Below, one piece after another: positions 34,385-46,567 of a DNA stretch of 64,000 nt; the first letter of the stretch is position 1; each line of letters starts with the position of its first letter. The stretch comes from Chrysoporthe austroafricana (Eukaryota > Ascomycota > Sordariomycetes > Diaporthales > Cryphonectriaceae): contig JYIP02000001.1 in assembly GCA_001051155.2 (NCBI GenBank), positions 1,302,001 to 1,366,000 of the forward strand. The letters are read 5' to 3'. A program made the translations under genes and the position numbers. Under the pieces are notes generated by a model. It saw only the letters and a program-made list of their open reading frames with translations, searched no databases and was not told where the DNA came from.

Positions 34385-36906
34385 ATGTCTGATCGTCTCG
34401 CGGAGAGCTCGGATCCACCCGCAAAGCGACGGAAGGTTAGAAAGGGCACCCGGAGCTGCTGGGAATGTAAGCCCCCCTATCTAGCGCACCGCTGATCTTC
34501 CTACTATCTGCAGTGGCTGGCGCCCAGTCCCAGCGCCCAGACCGAGAGGAGCACACGCTCGGCGGCACGCTCGGACGAGAAGCTTCTCCTTAGTCTGCGT
34601 GGGGGGCTGGTCGCCGGGGATGTGACGTTACTGCTGCGATCGGAAGTGTCTTACAAACATCGGCAGGCAGGCGACGGAAGATCAAGTGTCAGTTCGACGC
34701 ACCGGACGATGCCGTGTGTATTGGGTGCAAGCAGCGAGGCACGCTATGTCGCAGCCAGGAATATGACGACGAGAATGCCCCAGAGCCGGGCCAGAAGTCA
34801 GACCCGCCTCTGGCCAGGCGCCTGGACCGCCTTGAGCAGATGATGGAGCGGATCGTCGACAAGATCGTCCCAGACGACACAGGCGCCCCAGGTCATGCTC
34901 CAGGTCATGCCCAGCAGGCACGGCGCAGCCATTCGGCTTCGTCCCACGAAACGCGCGTAGCTGGGCGCAGGGCGTCATCCGTCGACATGCTTGAGACATC
35001 AGCAGCAAGTGAGGGGCCCATCGCTGCCCTCCTGGCCATGCGGCACGAGTCTGTTCATCGACGGGGACCATCGGAGTCTGCACATATCCCAACGCCTGCC
35101 ATGACGTCCGTCGAATCCTCTACTCCCACTCTCCCTACAACTGCAACGACGCAGGGGGCGGGGTCAAGGCCAGCAACAAGCTCTGGTGCCCAGCTTCTTC
35201 CGCCCCTGAACCAGCACTTCTGGGTCTGCAACTCGTTGCGGAGCGCCATCCCGCCACAGGCTACCCTCGAGGCGATCGTCTCTGCGAGTCCAGGTGCGCT
35301 CTACGCTGTGTCCATGTGCTACAGCGATGCCGAGAGGTGCGGAGGCAAAGCAGATGCGACAATTTCCCTTGCTGTCTCCCCTCCCAGTACCTCCCATGCC
35401 CTTATCCTCGCGAAGAGGGCCTTACAGATTCTCATCTGTATTCAGCAACTTCCACCAGCCTTCGACTGGGATGCGCTTGGGACTGGTATCCCCATCACCG
35501 AGACGATGAGCCGACTGTCGAACACAGCGACGCTCGTCACGTCGAACGATGAGTTGATGGGATACGCTGAAGGCATAGAGTGTCTCCTCCTCCAAGGTTG
35601 CTACCAAGCCAACTGCGGTAATCTGCGAAGAGCCTGGATCACTGCCCGTCGGGCTCTGGGCTTGGCACAGATGATGGGACTTGATAAGGAGCATACAGTT
35701 GCGTTCAGGTCATGCGATCCCAATGTTAACCCAGCGCGCAGATCATCCCCTCATGTGCTATGGTTCAAAGTCGTTTATTGGGATCGATACCTGTCCTTAC
35801 TCCTCGGTCTCTCGGTCGGCAGCCAGAGCCACGAGTTTGGCTCAGACAAAGCAACTGAACATGACACTCCTATTGACCGACTCGAGAAGGCACACACCAT
35901 CATTTCTGCGCGCATCAGCGAGCGAAACGACAGCAACCAGAGAGATCCGATCAAACACCAAAGCATCTACGCACTCACCCAGGACATCGACCTCGAGCTC
36001 GAAGCCGCAACGAGTTCAATGCCTCCTGGCTGGTGGGATGAGCCACGTCTGGACCCCTTTGCCCCACAACGGTCATTATGGGATACAACTGCAAAAGTCC
36101 TTTCCCAGATTCATCATTTCACCCTCGTTCTCCTGCTTCATGTGCCCTATATGCTTCGAGATCTCGCGTCTCCACGGTACGACTACTCCAAGACGACTTG
36201 TGTGACGACCGCGCGCGACCTGCTCAGTCGCTTCTTCTCATTTCGCACTCATAATGTGTCTGCTTACAGTTGTAGGCGGGTAGACTATGCCGGTTTAATC
36301 GCAGCAATGACTTTATGTCTGTCGTATCTAGGCAAACGGAGAACCGAAGTGTGGGAGAAGTCGAGGCTCAAGGAGGACAGTGAGGTCGTCGAGATGACGA
36401 AGAGGCGGATGGAACATGTCTCGCGCGTAAATGGAGATCGGCTCAGTAAGGAGGCGGTGGGAATTATTGAGCAGTTGGCTCCCATCATCCAGAAGGCTAC
36501 TGGCGTCCTCGAGGAACCTACGGAAACCGAAGTATCAGGCCCAGAAGTGCCCAAGGACCTGCACTTTGATATACCCTACCTAGGCTCGATCACCATCAAA
36601 ATACCCGGAAATTCTCCATCCTCTGCTACGGAGTGGCATGGTCATCGCCGTCACCCATCCTCGGCAACCGGTGCCCTGGAGAGAATGGCGCTTTTCCCCA
36701 CACAGCAGGCTTCTGCGTCGCTTGAGACCCCTCAGTCGTTCTCAAATATCGGGTTCATGCAATTTGCCCAGTACGATGATCAAACCGCCTTTGGCGCCGC
36801 CGGGGCGCATCTGGGCGCCGAGCCAGATTTCATGGCAGGCGCTGAAGACTGGGCACTGCAGGGTGTTGATGCGGCGTATTGGTCGCTTTTCGAGGGACTT
36901 ATGTAA
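34385..36906 (+). CDS. Zn2Cys6 transcription factor with fungal-specific TF domain
   Basis: Two exons, 34385-34466 and 34667-36906, joined T|GC across a 200-nt intron (GTAAGC..CAG) that falls inside the zinc cluster, a common place in this family; 773 residues. The binuclear cluster reads SCWECRRRKIKC then VCIGCKQRGTLC, spacing C-x2-C-x6-C-x9-C-x2-C-x6-C, preceded by a basic stretch (PAKRRKVRKGTR). A short coiled linker (LARRLDRLEQMMERIVDKI) follows, as for dimerising members. The middle third contains the fungal transcription-factor homology region (LLLQGCYQANCGNLRRAWIT and ARRALGLAQMMGL). A nuclear DNA-binding regulator is inferred. The target genes are unknown, and no neighbour suggests a pathway. 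Confidence 0.92.
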
Positions 36907-37082
36907 CTTACTCTTGGGCTGCCGACTTACACGCCGCAGCAATTTACAAAAGCACATATCACGAACCCACTATAAAAGCAATTGCCTCCGATTCCCCGCC
37001 GTCGTCAGTAGCGGGGGGATTGTCGAATTAAGGTGTGGCCGTTTTCCGATTGGCTCGTTCGCCAAAATGCCCTCAGCTGGAC
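36907..37082. other. 3' flank of regulator gene
   Basis: Short intergenic stretch without recognisable features. Confidence 0.4.
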
Positions 37083-37340
37083 ATGGCTAGGTATGCTGGC
37101 CTGCAGGATGGCGGTCACGCGGTGTCCACCACAGTAGGTCAGCAGCCGCTCCCGCTTCTACATGGGTCTGCAATAAATGAATGCTATTCTATTGGGCTGC
37201 TCGCCAGATGCTGTCTTTGCAAGGCTGACGGTCCACGCGCAACGGAGGAGGCTCAGCTAGTACCTGGTGATCCTCCAGGCATGTTTACAGTGGACTATGC
37301 GGAACTCAACGAGCTCTATCGTCTTCCTCATGAAAGCTAA
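37083..37340 (+). CDS. Possible small hypothetical protein, 85 aa
   Basis: ATG-initiated frame (MARYAGLQDGG start) ending FTVDYAELNELYRLPHES before TAA. Composition is plausible for protein, and it has four cysteines, including CCLC, in the middle. No signal peptide or known motif, and the frame is open upstream without an ATG. It sits in the 600 bp gap between the Zn2Cys6 regulator and the S10 peptidase and could equally be noncoding. Confidence 0.25.
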   Translation: MARYAGLQDGGHAVSTTVGQQPLPLLHGSAINECYSIGLLARCCLCKADGPRATEEAQLVPGDPPGMFTVDYAELNELYRLPHES

Positions 37341-37536
37341 GTAGGCGAGCAAAATGAGTAATTTCTATGTAAACAGGGGGCTTAGAACAAGGGGGGGCTT
37401 AGAAATGGGTGGTTTGGCTGAATTATTTAAGATGGAAGTTTAACGAGTCGGTACCGCCAAAGTCGATGGATGTTCTCCATCATCTGTCTCCTCACTGCTG
37501 CACCTCATAATATCGCAATTGCTCTGAGAGACAACA

Positions 37537-39891
37537 ATGATGGCGATACGTTGGACTGTAAAGGCAACCGCTATAGTTGCACTTTGCCAATCGCTGTGCG
37601 CGGCGCAGACGTTCATCCCGCAGCCTCGAGATGTCACTTTCAAGGAGTCAAGTGTCCTTCCGGGAGCATCGCTCTCCTACAAGGAGGTGAGACCAACCCA
37701 CTTCAGTTGCATTATCGTAATGACTTGATGAAGATGCACTAATACGCTTTCGACTCATATGTAGACGGACATCTGTGACACAACACCAGGAGTGAAGAGC
37801 TACAGCGGTTACGTGACGCTCCCGGTAGACAATACTTACAACGCGAGCATCTTCTTCTGGTACTTCGGTCCGTGCTCAAAAATAGCCTTGTTATCTAATC
37901 CCCATAGTCCTCCACGTCTAACTACTCCCAGAGTCCCGCACGAACGCCCGCAAAGCCCCGACCACAGTCTGGATGCCCGGCGGTCCCGGCTCATCCTTCC
38001 TTACCGGCGGCTCCGGCTTTCCTTGCACCGTCAACGCCGACGGCAACGGCACCTCCCTCAACCCGTGGTCGCTCAATAGCCAGGTCAACATGCTCTACGT
38101 CGACCTGCCGGTGCAGACCGGCTTCTCCTATACGGAGATACAGAACGGCACCTTTGACGTCCTCACGAACCTGTTCACGCCTCTCGCGGAGGCGGACGTG
38201 GTGCTGAACAGGACGACGACCGTGGCGACCATGAGCAGCCAGGACACTAGCAGGACAGCCAATACCACGCTGCAAGTTGCCAGACAGATGTTCCAAGTCT
38301 CGCAGGTTTGGTTCCAGGAGTGCGTCCTCCTCCCGACCTAACGGCGTCAGGGTTGCTCGAAACTTGGATGCTGACGGCGAGAGCCAGATTTCCTGAGTGG
38401 AAGACCGAAAATAAGGAGATAAATTTCTGGTCGTACTCGGTATGTCCTTCGCAGTGTGAAGAGATTCGGACAAGATATCCTGACCAAGACTACACAGTAC
38501 TCCGGCTTTTTCGGCCCCGCCTCCGTGGCCTACATTCAGAAGCAGAACGAATTCATCGCCAACGGCAGTTACGAAACCACCGACGGCGTCGAAACCCCCA
38601 TCAGCCTCGCCCTCAGCACACTTGGCACTAACAATGGCTGCATTGATAGCGAGAGTCAGCTCTCGTCCTACTTGACCGTGATGTTCAACAATACCTATGG
38701 CATCAAAGTGGTTCCTGACGCGTATCACGAAGAGGTCACCGAGACCGTAGAAGGGTGTTACGGGTTGATCCAATCATGCCGCACCGCAGCCGCCGAGCTG
38801 GACCCATATGGGACAGGAGCGGTCGACTTGGTGAACGAGGCCTGTGTGAACGCCACCGAGACTTGTTACGAAATGCTGGAGGGGATCTACCGTAGCTCGA
38901 ACGTGAGTGGGCTTTCAAAATTATGCTGAAGTTCGTGAAATTAGAACTAGGCTAACACGGGGCGAGCACAACACTAGAGGTCGGAATTTGACCTCACACT
39001 TCCGCAGCCAGGCGAGTTCCCGGTGGAGGGTCCGCTTTCTGCATTCTACAACCAGCGCTGGGTACAGGAAGCCCTCGGTGTGCCCGTCAACTTCACCGGA
39101 AGCGCCCCCGCGAGCGTGACAAACATGTTCGGAGGAACGGGCGATCCGATGATCCAGTCTTATGGTTCGCTGGAGTATATCGCCGAGGCGGGGATCGGAA
39201 TCGCGTTCGTGTATGGGGATCGAGACTACCAGTGTAACTGTAAGACCGCCCGGACAGATATCCATCGCCATGGGATGAACGAGGGTAACTAACGAGCACG
39301 GGACGCATAGGGATCGGCGTCGAGAACGTGTCCCTCTCGATGAACTATCCCGAGGCTCCCTCCTTCCGCAGCGCGGGCTACACTCCCATCACCACCAACT
39401 CAAGCTACCAGGGCGGCCTCGTCCGGCAGCATAACCGCGTGTCCTTTTCGCGCGTGTTCCAGGCGGGCCACGCCGTCGCCGATTACCAACCCGAGACGGT
39501 CCTGCGGATCTTCGAGCGCGCGATCCTGGGCTGGGACATCGCGACGGGCATGATTGACATCCCCGCCGGCTTGGGCTCCAACTCCAGCTATACGAAGCCG
39601 TCGTGCTCCGGCGGAAAAGGGACGGGCCGGGCAGGATCAGGGTATAGCACTACGGGCCCGTTGAGCTCCCTCAACGTCACGAACGCCATCCTCCCGCCTG
39701 TCCTCAGCTCGCCGCAATGCGGATGGTACGACATCAGCGATACCCAGTCATGTTCGGATGAGCAGCGCGCCGCGTTGGAGGACGGGACGGCGGTCGTCCT
39801 CAACTGGGAGGTGGTGAGTCCTGCGGGCGTCTTTTCGGCTACGAGTGGGAACCCGACTGCCACGGCTACTGCGGTGGCTAGGCGATTATAA
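37537..39891 (+). CDS. Secreted serine carboxypeptidase (peptidase family S10)
   Basis: Seven exons: 37537-37686, 37765-37867, 37932-38319, 38388-38439, 38498-38902, 38978-39239 and 39311-39891; all junctions keep phase, giving 646 residues. An N-terminal hydrophobic segment (about 1-22) is a signal peptide. S10 signatures: WMPGGPGSSFLTGGSG (oxyanion region), NMLYVDLPVQTGFSY, the nucleophile segment split by intron 4 as WSYS|YSGFFGP with Ser231, GDRDYQCNW (Asp447), and AGHAVADYQP (His507). Many N-glycosylation sequons. The nucleophile motif, usually G-E-S-Y-G-G, here reads S-Y-S-Y-S-G, keeping the serine. The family removes C-terminal residues from peptides, often at acidic pH in vacuole or medium. 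The triad looks complete, so activity is likely. Confidence 0.9.
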
Positions 39892-40916
39892 CTGGAAGAA
39901 GGCAGCAGGCAGGATTTAAGCAACGGGCAATCAAGAGAGGACGTAAGGAATCAGGAGTGGGCGTAAGAAGTCGGGGATATAGCGCTCAGGGAACAAGTTC
40001 TATACGGAATGCCTGGAGGGATTGCTTCATCAGATGCGTTCTGATTGTCCAGCCGAATTGCTCGCATCATGAGGAAGAGAAAGGACTCGCCGGGGGTGGG
40101 CCAAGAGATATTGGCGCAGAAATTGAGAGAGCTTTCGAAGGATTCTCAATAGAACAATGCAAGTTCAGAAGTGAAAAAAAAAAAAATAAGAAAAAATCCG
40201 ATGCAATATTCGCTGCTTCATTGGGACTCGTCAGAAACAACCCCATAATAAGAAACCACGATTTAGTAAGATGTTTAGACGTTCGCTTGCTGCCCATATC
40301 GGGCCGAGATATCAGGTTTTAGCCAAGGTCAACTCTATCGCTCTATGATTCGTTCACTTTAGTTAGCCCTATAGCTACTATGATGGCTAGTGAGCCAAGG
40401 CTACTCAAGTTCGGTTCTCCGAGAGGCTCTTGTGTCGGACTATATAAACACGAAGCCGTTGGGTCACATCCGACATCTTATCAACCGACTTAAATATCTT
40501 ATTCGTTGCCAGGCTCCCACTTCGCTACTTGTCGTAATCACTTTGAGGCCAATGACGCTCGCACCAGTATTCGAGCCATTCCACAGGCCTCAGCAATAGT
40601 CTCCGCACGAGAAGGCCGAATGGAGATGTCTATTATCAGAGACGGAGCCCGAGCTTTTCGATCTCAGTTCCGTGATAGGGAACGAGACAGATTTCAGACA
40701 ACTGATTCAGCTGCACGCAAGACTCCACGGGGTAAAAGAAGCGCGGAGTAGGTCTTTCGAAGACGGGAGAGAATATAATTAGCGGATATCCGTTAGGTTC
40801 TTGGGTCGGAACATTGGAGGCACGGTAGATACTTAAATAGTGAGCACACCCCGTTGTGCACTAGCAGCATCAGATGGCCTAGGGGAACGTCTCGGCTGAC
40901 CGCTTTGTCCCATCAC
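39892..40916. other. Intergenic between convergent S10 and Zn2Cys6 genes
   Basis: A-rich tract at 40173-40196 and generally AT-rich sequence. No supported gene. Confidence 0.5.
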
Positions 40917-42969
40917 TCAGAAGTGTACCGATACCATCTCCCTCCTCTGCTGCCCATCAGCGCCCCAGTCCGCAAACTGCAGCATCAGGTCGCCCCTAGA
41001 CCTCCCCACCCGCGGGTCATACTCGGCCAGGACGTCAAGCTGCAGGACACGCCTCCACAGCGGTACCACGAACTCACCCGGGACGTCCCAGCCAATCTTC
41101 GTGCTGGCTGTCCACGGGGCATCCCGCCCGAGCCATGACCGCGGGTCGGCGTCCTCGGCCTCGATCTCCCGAATCAGCGCCTTCTCCGCCGCCGCCCACC
41201 GGCCGGGGAAGAACTTGTCCACCGTGGCGGACAGGTCCTCGCTCCCCTCCTCGATCTCGATCAGCTTGCCCGCCGCCAGCGCTGTGCTCGTGCTCATCCA
41301 CATGCCCTCTAGCCGCCTCGCGCCCCTCAGTAGCGCAAGCGCCCGCCGGCGGATGATCCGGTGGCGGCACCGGCGCGCGGTGGTCCAGAGGACGACATTG
41401 ATGGTCGGCTCGTCGAGGGACATGATAGACTGCAGGAGCGGGTTCTTCTGCGCCTCGTTGCGCAGGATGAGGGCCGCCAGCGCGACAAGACGCTCGAAGT
41501 AGCCGAGATAGCTGTCCCAGACCAGCTCGCTATAGTCGGGGCGCATGACGCTCCCGGCCAGTAGGAGACGGATGGCGGCGTGTAGGATCTTGAGGGAGAG
41601 AAGGTCGAGGGAGGTCGGATAGGCCGCCGAGGCGTTTTTCCAGAGGAGGTCGATGATATTATCTTCCCATGCCTCCAGGTCTTGAATGACGGAAGCCTCC
41701 GCCTCGGTGAGGGAAGAAGAACAAGCCCTTTTAGACGCTGGCAGCATATGAGAATTTTGTTGCCTTTCTAGGTCCGCTTCCGATGCCCCAGCCAGAATAC
41801 GTCCGAGGATGCCGACGAGGGCTATGTGTGCACGGTGCAGGCCCCAGAGCGTCCCATTCTGGGCCGTTTCCAGGGATGGCAGCGTAAAGGCCTCAGTATC
41901 GTGCGGCGCCGGCGCTCTCTTCTCACTAAACGACACCCACTGCACTCCTAGTCTGGCCAGGCTCTCCGCCGCGTGCATCTCCACGTCCGTCACAGGCTTC
42001 CCCTGCGCCTGGCTTCGAAGCTGGGCCATGATCCTCTGCCCCGCGCGGAAGTGCACGCTGCTGTCGACCCACTTCCCAGAGAGGTTTGCGGCGGCGGCGA
42101 GGGCGAGGCTCAGGACAAGCATGGCGCTTGGGTCCCGGATGGACTTGGCCAGGCTCATGGCCTTGGTGTAACACGCGCTAGCTTGGTCCGCGAGCCGGAT
42201 GGACTGGTCGTTCCAGTCCGAGTCGACACCACGCTGGTCATCGTTATCACTGGGGGTGCTGACGTACAAGTCGCTGTCGTTGTTGGAGACCTCCAACAGG
42301 TTCTTTGCACGGCGTGAGAATGCAGCACCGCCGCCTGACACCACCTCCCACCTCCGGTACAGCGCACCCAACGCCGCGACGGCCTGCCACACAGCCGGCT
42401 CGGAATGCGCAGCCTGCAGCAGCGTACAGTTCCAGAAGCCCCTCAGGCTCTGTGACGACACCTTGGGATCACTCGATGCTGCCGTCAGTCGTAAACGGAA
42501 GAAGCCGAAGCAGGCGACATCGTCTTCGAGGTACGGCGACGGGGCCAAGACGCGCACCGCGGGACCGACGGCGTTGACCTGTCGGACGGCAAGGGCGAGC
42601 GCGCGGCGGGAGAGAGGCTTAGTTGTGGTAGTGGCGCGCCCCTCGGAGTCGGCGCGAGGGCCCTTCTCGGAGGTGGGCAGGTAGCCATCACATACTCGTT
42701 TTGAGCGCACGCATCTGTGACGGCTTTTAGCTTCAGACCTTACTGAGGTCAGGGAAACATGGTCAGTGTACCTGTTGCAGCTCGGCCTCGTCTCATCGCA
42801 TTTCACCCGACGGATTCTAGAGAGGACGGTGAGTGCTGGGCTAGATACGGAGGTTTGATATGGGCATGAATCTCTCAGGATCCGCCACCGACCTGCAGGT
42901 AATGCACCCAGTCTTGGTCCGCTTCCGCGGACCAGGCGCCTCTGACACAAAGTCGGTCTCTTCATTCAT
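40917..42969 (-). CDS. Zn2Cys6 transcription factor
   Basis: Three minus-strand exons, 42969-42893, 42816-42772 and 42714-40917; introns of 76 and 57 nt both interrupt the zinc-cluster coding region and leave phase intact; 639 residues. After MNEETDFVSEAPGPRKRTKT the cluster reads GCITCRIRRVKCDETRPSCN then RCVRSKRVCDGYL: C-x2-C-x6-C-x6-C-x2-C-x6-C. The remainder is the helical, acidic-patch regulatory domain usual in fungal regulators (for example LALAVRQVNAVGP and AVAALGALYRRWE). Nuclear transcription regulator by family; its regulon is not evident. The same strand continues with the AIF-like gene about 700 bp away, with no sign of a shared transcript. Confidence 0.9.
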
Positions 42970-43665
42970 GGTTGAGTATCCTTACCACTTTCTCTGGGTC
43001 AGGTAAGAAATAGTTTCTCAACTCGAGAGGAGTGATAGATCCGGATCTCTCGGGGCCCCCGTCATGGCTGGTCTGCGATGTGGGTAGTTAAGCAAGCTAG
43101 TAAATACATACCTTCGGGGCCCTCTTCAGCCGTTGTCCTCAGCCCCTGAGCGCCACGTCCAGCTCAGAACACTGCCACTTGTACAGCCTAACCTAGCGCT
43201 TATACGACCCGCATGTACAGGATCCTCTTGGGAACCCACGTGTAACCCTAGATTCAGTACCATACAGAGTGCAATCTACAAAACAGTATGGCTTAACATA
43301 ATATCAGACACATTCCAGACGACCCGGGAAAACTTATTGGTGAGACTTCCAGCCTGCGAGTATTGTCGAGATATAGATTTGAATGAGACTTCTCATTGCA
43401 AAGCACATAGGACCAACGATCTCGTATTACAAGCACTACAGTATGTATTAATGCGTCTAGCAGTCGTTATCCTTTGGAAGAACTCACATGAGTTGTGGAT
43501 GCAGCACCACAAGAACACAGTCCATCATGGCGACTCTAGTGCTACCCAAAATCACCAGGAACGTTACCTGTGCACCCATCAAGACCGCGATGACCGCCCA
43601 ATAGAGGATATGTGGACGACTGGCCAAAGATGACAACTCTCGAATTTTTTTTCCCGTTTGGAGCT
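42970..43665. other. Intergenic, tandem minus-strand genes
   Basis: 3' flank of the AIF-like gene and promoter of the Zn2Cys6 gene. A plus-strand 166-codon frame at 43133-43633 starts with TTG and has no motif, so it is not called. Confidence 0.5.
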
Positions 43666-45526
43666 CTACTCCGGAGGCCCCACGGTCAAAGGGTCCAGCC
43701 CACCCTTGAGCTTGCTCTTGGACGGCATCTTGCCAAGAGCCATCAGCTCCGCGCTCTGCGTCATCACGGGGTCCTTCCCCATACTCGCCACAGCTACAAC
43801 AGTCTCGCCCTTGGTGTAGTAAGCCGCCCAACTGCCCTCGTCCAGGCTGCCTTGAATCACCACATCGTCATATCCGCCGATCGTGTTTCCGCAGTATCGT
43901 AGTTGTGCGGTAAGCGCACTCCAAAACACGGGTGTGAATGGGGTGGCTTTCCTGGTGGGTGCGACAATGTGGCCTGCGACAGTACGACCAGCATTTTGAG
44001 CCACGTTCCAGTGCTCGATGCGGACATACTTGCCCTCACCACCGGGGCCGTGGTAAGGGTACGATGCAATGTCGCCTATGGCGTAAACATCCTTCAGGCC
44101 CACGACACCGAAATTCTCGTCTGTCTTGAGACTGCCGTCCTCCTCGAGCTTGACAATGCTGTTATCCCTCAGGTACTGGGTGGCTGGCGAAACGCCCACG
44201 CCGAGGATGACCAGGTCTGCTTCCAGACTCGTGCCGTCTTTCAGAGCGACCGCACCGACATTGGAGGGGTCTAACTTCGAGGGCTCGGCCTTCTCAACAG
44301 AAGCATCCATGTAGAACTTGACGCCCTTGCCCTCCATAGCTTTCTGAAGAGCCGCACCGACTTCCTTGCCCAGCACCCGCTGCAGAGGGACACTTTCCAT
44401 TCCGATGATGGTCACATCATTGTCAGCGGCGGTAGCGTTGGCAACTTCCATGCCAATAAAAGAGCTACCGACCACCACGATCTTCTTCCCTTTGGACCCA
44501 ATAGCATCAACGATCTTCTGCGTGTCGTGAAGGTTTCTGAGCGTGAAGATATTTTTCAGCACTTTGAAGCCCTGCAGAGGCAGGACCTTAGCTGTACCGC
44601 CCGTGGCCAGTACAAGCTTGCCGTAGCTGAACTTGCCGCCGCTCTTGGTCGATGCCGTCTTTTCGGCGAAATTGACGCCCGTCACCTCGTCTTCCACGAT
44701 CTCGACGCTGCCACTGTCGAACCAGGCCTTGTCACGCCACTGAATCTTGCTCGCATCTGTGATCAAGGCCTTGGACAGTTTGGGCCGGTCAATTGGCAGG
44801 TATCCCTCGTTGGAGATCAGGGTGATAGGTCCCTCGAACCCGGCCCCACGGAGGCCTTCGATAGTGCCCATAGCACCGGATCCACCACCAACGACAAGGA
44901 CTCTAGTCTCCTTGTCGGCGGTGGAGGTACTGCATCTGAACTTGGGCTGGCGCCTGCCAGACTTGACTGTCACCTCCTCGCCGGTGATGTAGACTGATCC
45001 ATCGTCCTTCTGCGTGACTTTAAAGACGGGAAGGGCGTCCAGCGCCGGAGCATCTTCGACGTCACCCGTCTTAGCGTTAAAGCAAGCTGTAGGGAAATAG
45101 CAAAGATGTCAGCCTTCCCGCCGGGACCTCAGCTCGCACATGAAGGGAGAGGATGAGGTAGAGCTGACCTCCGTGCCATGGGCATGTCAGGCGGCCTTTG
45201 GTGGTCAAGACGCCCTTGACCAAAGGAGCACCGTAATGGGTGCACTTGGGGCCGAGAGCCTGGACCTTTCCGCCTGCATTGACAAGTAGAACCTTGGCGT
45301 CAAGACCCTCGACATTGACCTCCTCCTTGTAGCCTGGCTTCAGGTCAAGCGCGGTGACGCCCGAAAGTTTGTACTCCTGGGCCATGGCTCGTGGTGTCGA
45401 CGTGCTGAGGCAAACGAGTTGAGAGGTTGTTTTTCCGGGTCTGGGCACAGATTGGAGGTTACTGATGATCAGTCTTGCGGATCTGTAGAAAGAACAGGGA
45501 CTGATCCTGAGGGTGAGAGGAATCAT
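43666..45526 (-). CDS. Rieske-domain FAD oxidoreductase, AIFM3-like
   Basis: Two minus-strand exons, 45526-45169 and 45086-43666, with an 82-nt intron (GTCAGC..CAG) inside the Rieske domain; 592 residues. The first ~47 residues (MIPLTLRISPCSFYRSARL and on to STSTPRA) look like a mitochondrial presequence; the next in-frame ATG at 45385 would give a 545-residue form starting MAQEYKLSG. The Rieske [2Fe-2S] motif has C-T-H in GPKCTHYGAPL and C-x2-H in LTCPWHGACFN. Then follow the FAD loop VVGGGSGAMGTIEGL, the NAD loop VVVGSSFIGMEVAN, the FAD-binding GLKDVYAIGDIA, and a C-terminal reductase dimer domain. This is the AIFM3/AIF-like architecture of an NAD(P)H-dependent ferredoxin-reductase-type enzyme. 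Physiological acceptor unknown. Confidence 0.9.
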
Positions 45527-46567
45527 GAAGCTAGGAGGGATGATCGTGGAAAGAAAAAGGTGACGTTCACGACGAGATGGGATGAGGGGTTGCTGCAACC
45601 CGAAACACAGGACGCAGGGAGCAGAAGCAACGATAACACGCTCGCCTCTCAGAGGGCAGCGTAATGAGGGGCTCCCTCTCCTCCACGCCTTCTCAGTGGT
45701 GATGCTCCTATACGCTTAGTATGCGGGCGCTCTGAGTGGTCGAAGCTACCCCTGTCGCGGCCCTGGGTCGTGACGACATTACTGCTTGACGTGCTGGAGA
45801 CCAGCCGACTGTCCCGGGGCGTGGGGGCGTCTACCGCTATGCTACCGCTGTCTCGCCACCCTAACGACACTTATGATACACTGGCCGCGACTGCGTACGG
45901 GGGTCCCTGGTCTTGGCCTGGGCACTGGCTTCAGCAGCATCAGCTTCCAGAGCTCTCAGCAGCCAGCAGCTTCCCCCTACCACTGACAGAACCGCCATTA
46001 CGGAGCCATGCCAACTACCGAGCCGTGGCTACATTCTACCGGAGTCTCTAGAGTCTGTGTCCCGTACAGCTGTCTGTGTGCCTTTTTTTTTCTTTCCCTC
46101 TTTTCCAATAGCATACTGCAGTACCGCAGCCTCCTAGTCGTACCTTGCCGTGCACTAGTCAGACGGCGAGACCCATAATACTTTTAGACACTTCTTCTGC
46201 GCCGTGCTGACCTGTCGGCCATCTGCTCTTGTATTCTTGTTCCTATCGCTCAGGAGCAAGTCTGGGAGGGGCTTTGTCTCAACATGGAGGACGAACTCAA
46301 CTCAGATACTGGCGTGACTGCCAGATCCCTGTCCGATGTCGCATTGGCCGTCAGGGCAGGTGAAACCCCACCCAGAGTGTTTAACGCGTCGACGCGCATG
46401 CTCCGCTCAACGTCTACCGCTACCCCCGTTTGTGTCTCTGTTCATGTGAAAGGTTCCGAACGCCCGTGCTCTCTCTGTCCGGATCTGTGAAATCTGAGGC
46501 GGCTGGATCCCACACACCCACGTCCCCACACGCGTTCGCACACGCACAAGACGCTCATACACGAAGG
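45527..46567. promoter_or_regulatory. Divergent promoter region, AIF-like/unknown gene
   Basis: An ATG frame at 46284-46490 (68 codons, MEDELNSDTGVTARSLSDVA start) precedes the next gene and may be an upstream ORF in its leader. A T-rich tract (cctttttttttctttccctc) lies near 46080-46100. No other feature. Confidence 0.4.

Noticed and set aside
34467..34666. Possible extra exon within the 200-nt intron of the Zn2Cys6 gene
   Set aside because: Direct joining completes the zinc cluster with exact cysteine spacing; any added exon would disrupt it.
43133..43633. 166-codon plus-strand frame downstream of the AIF-like gene
   Set aside because: TTG start, no motif, lies in the 3' flank of a convergent-strand gene.
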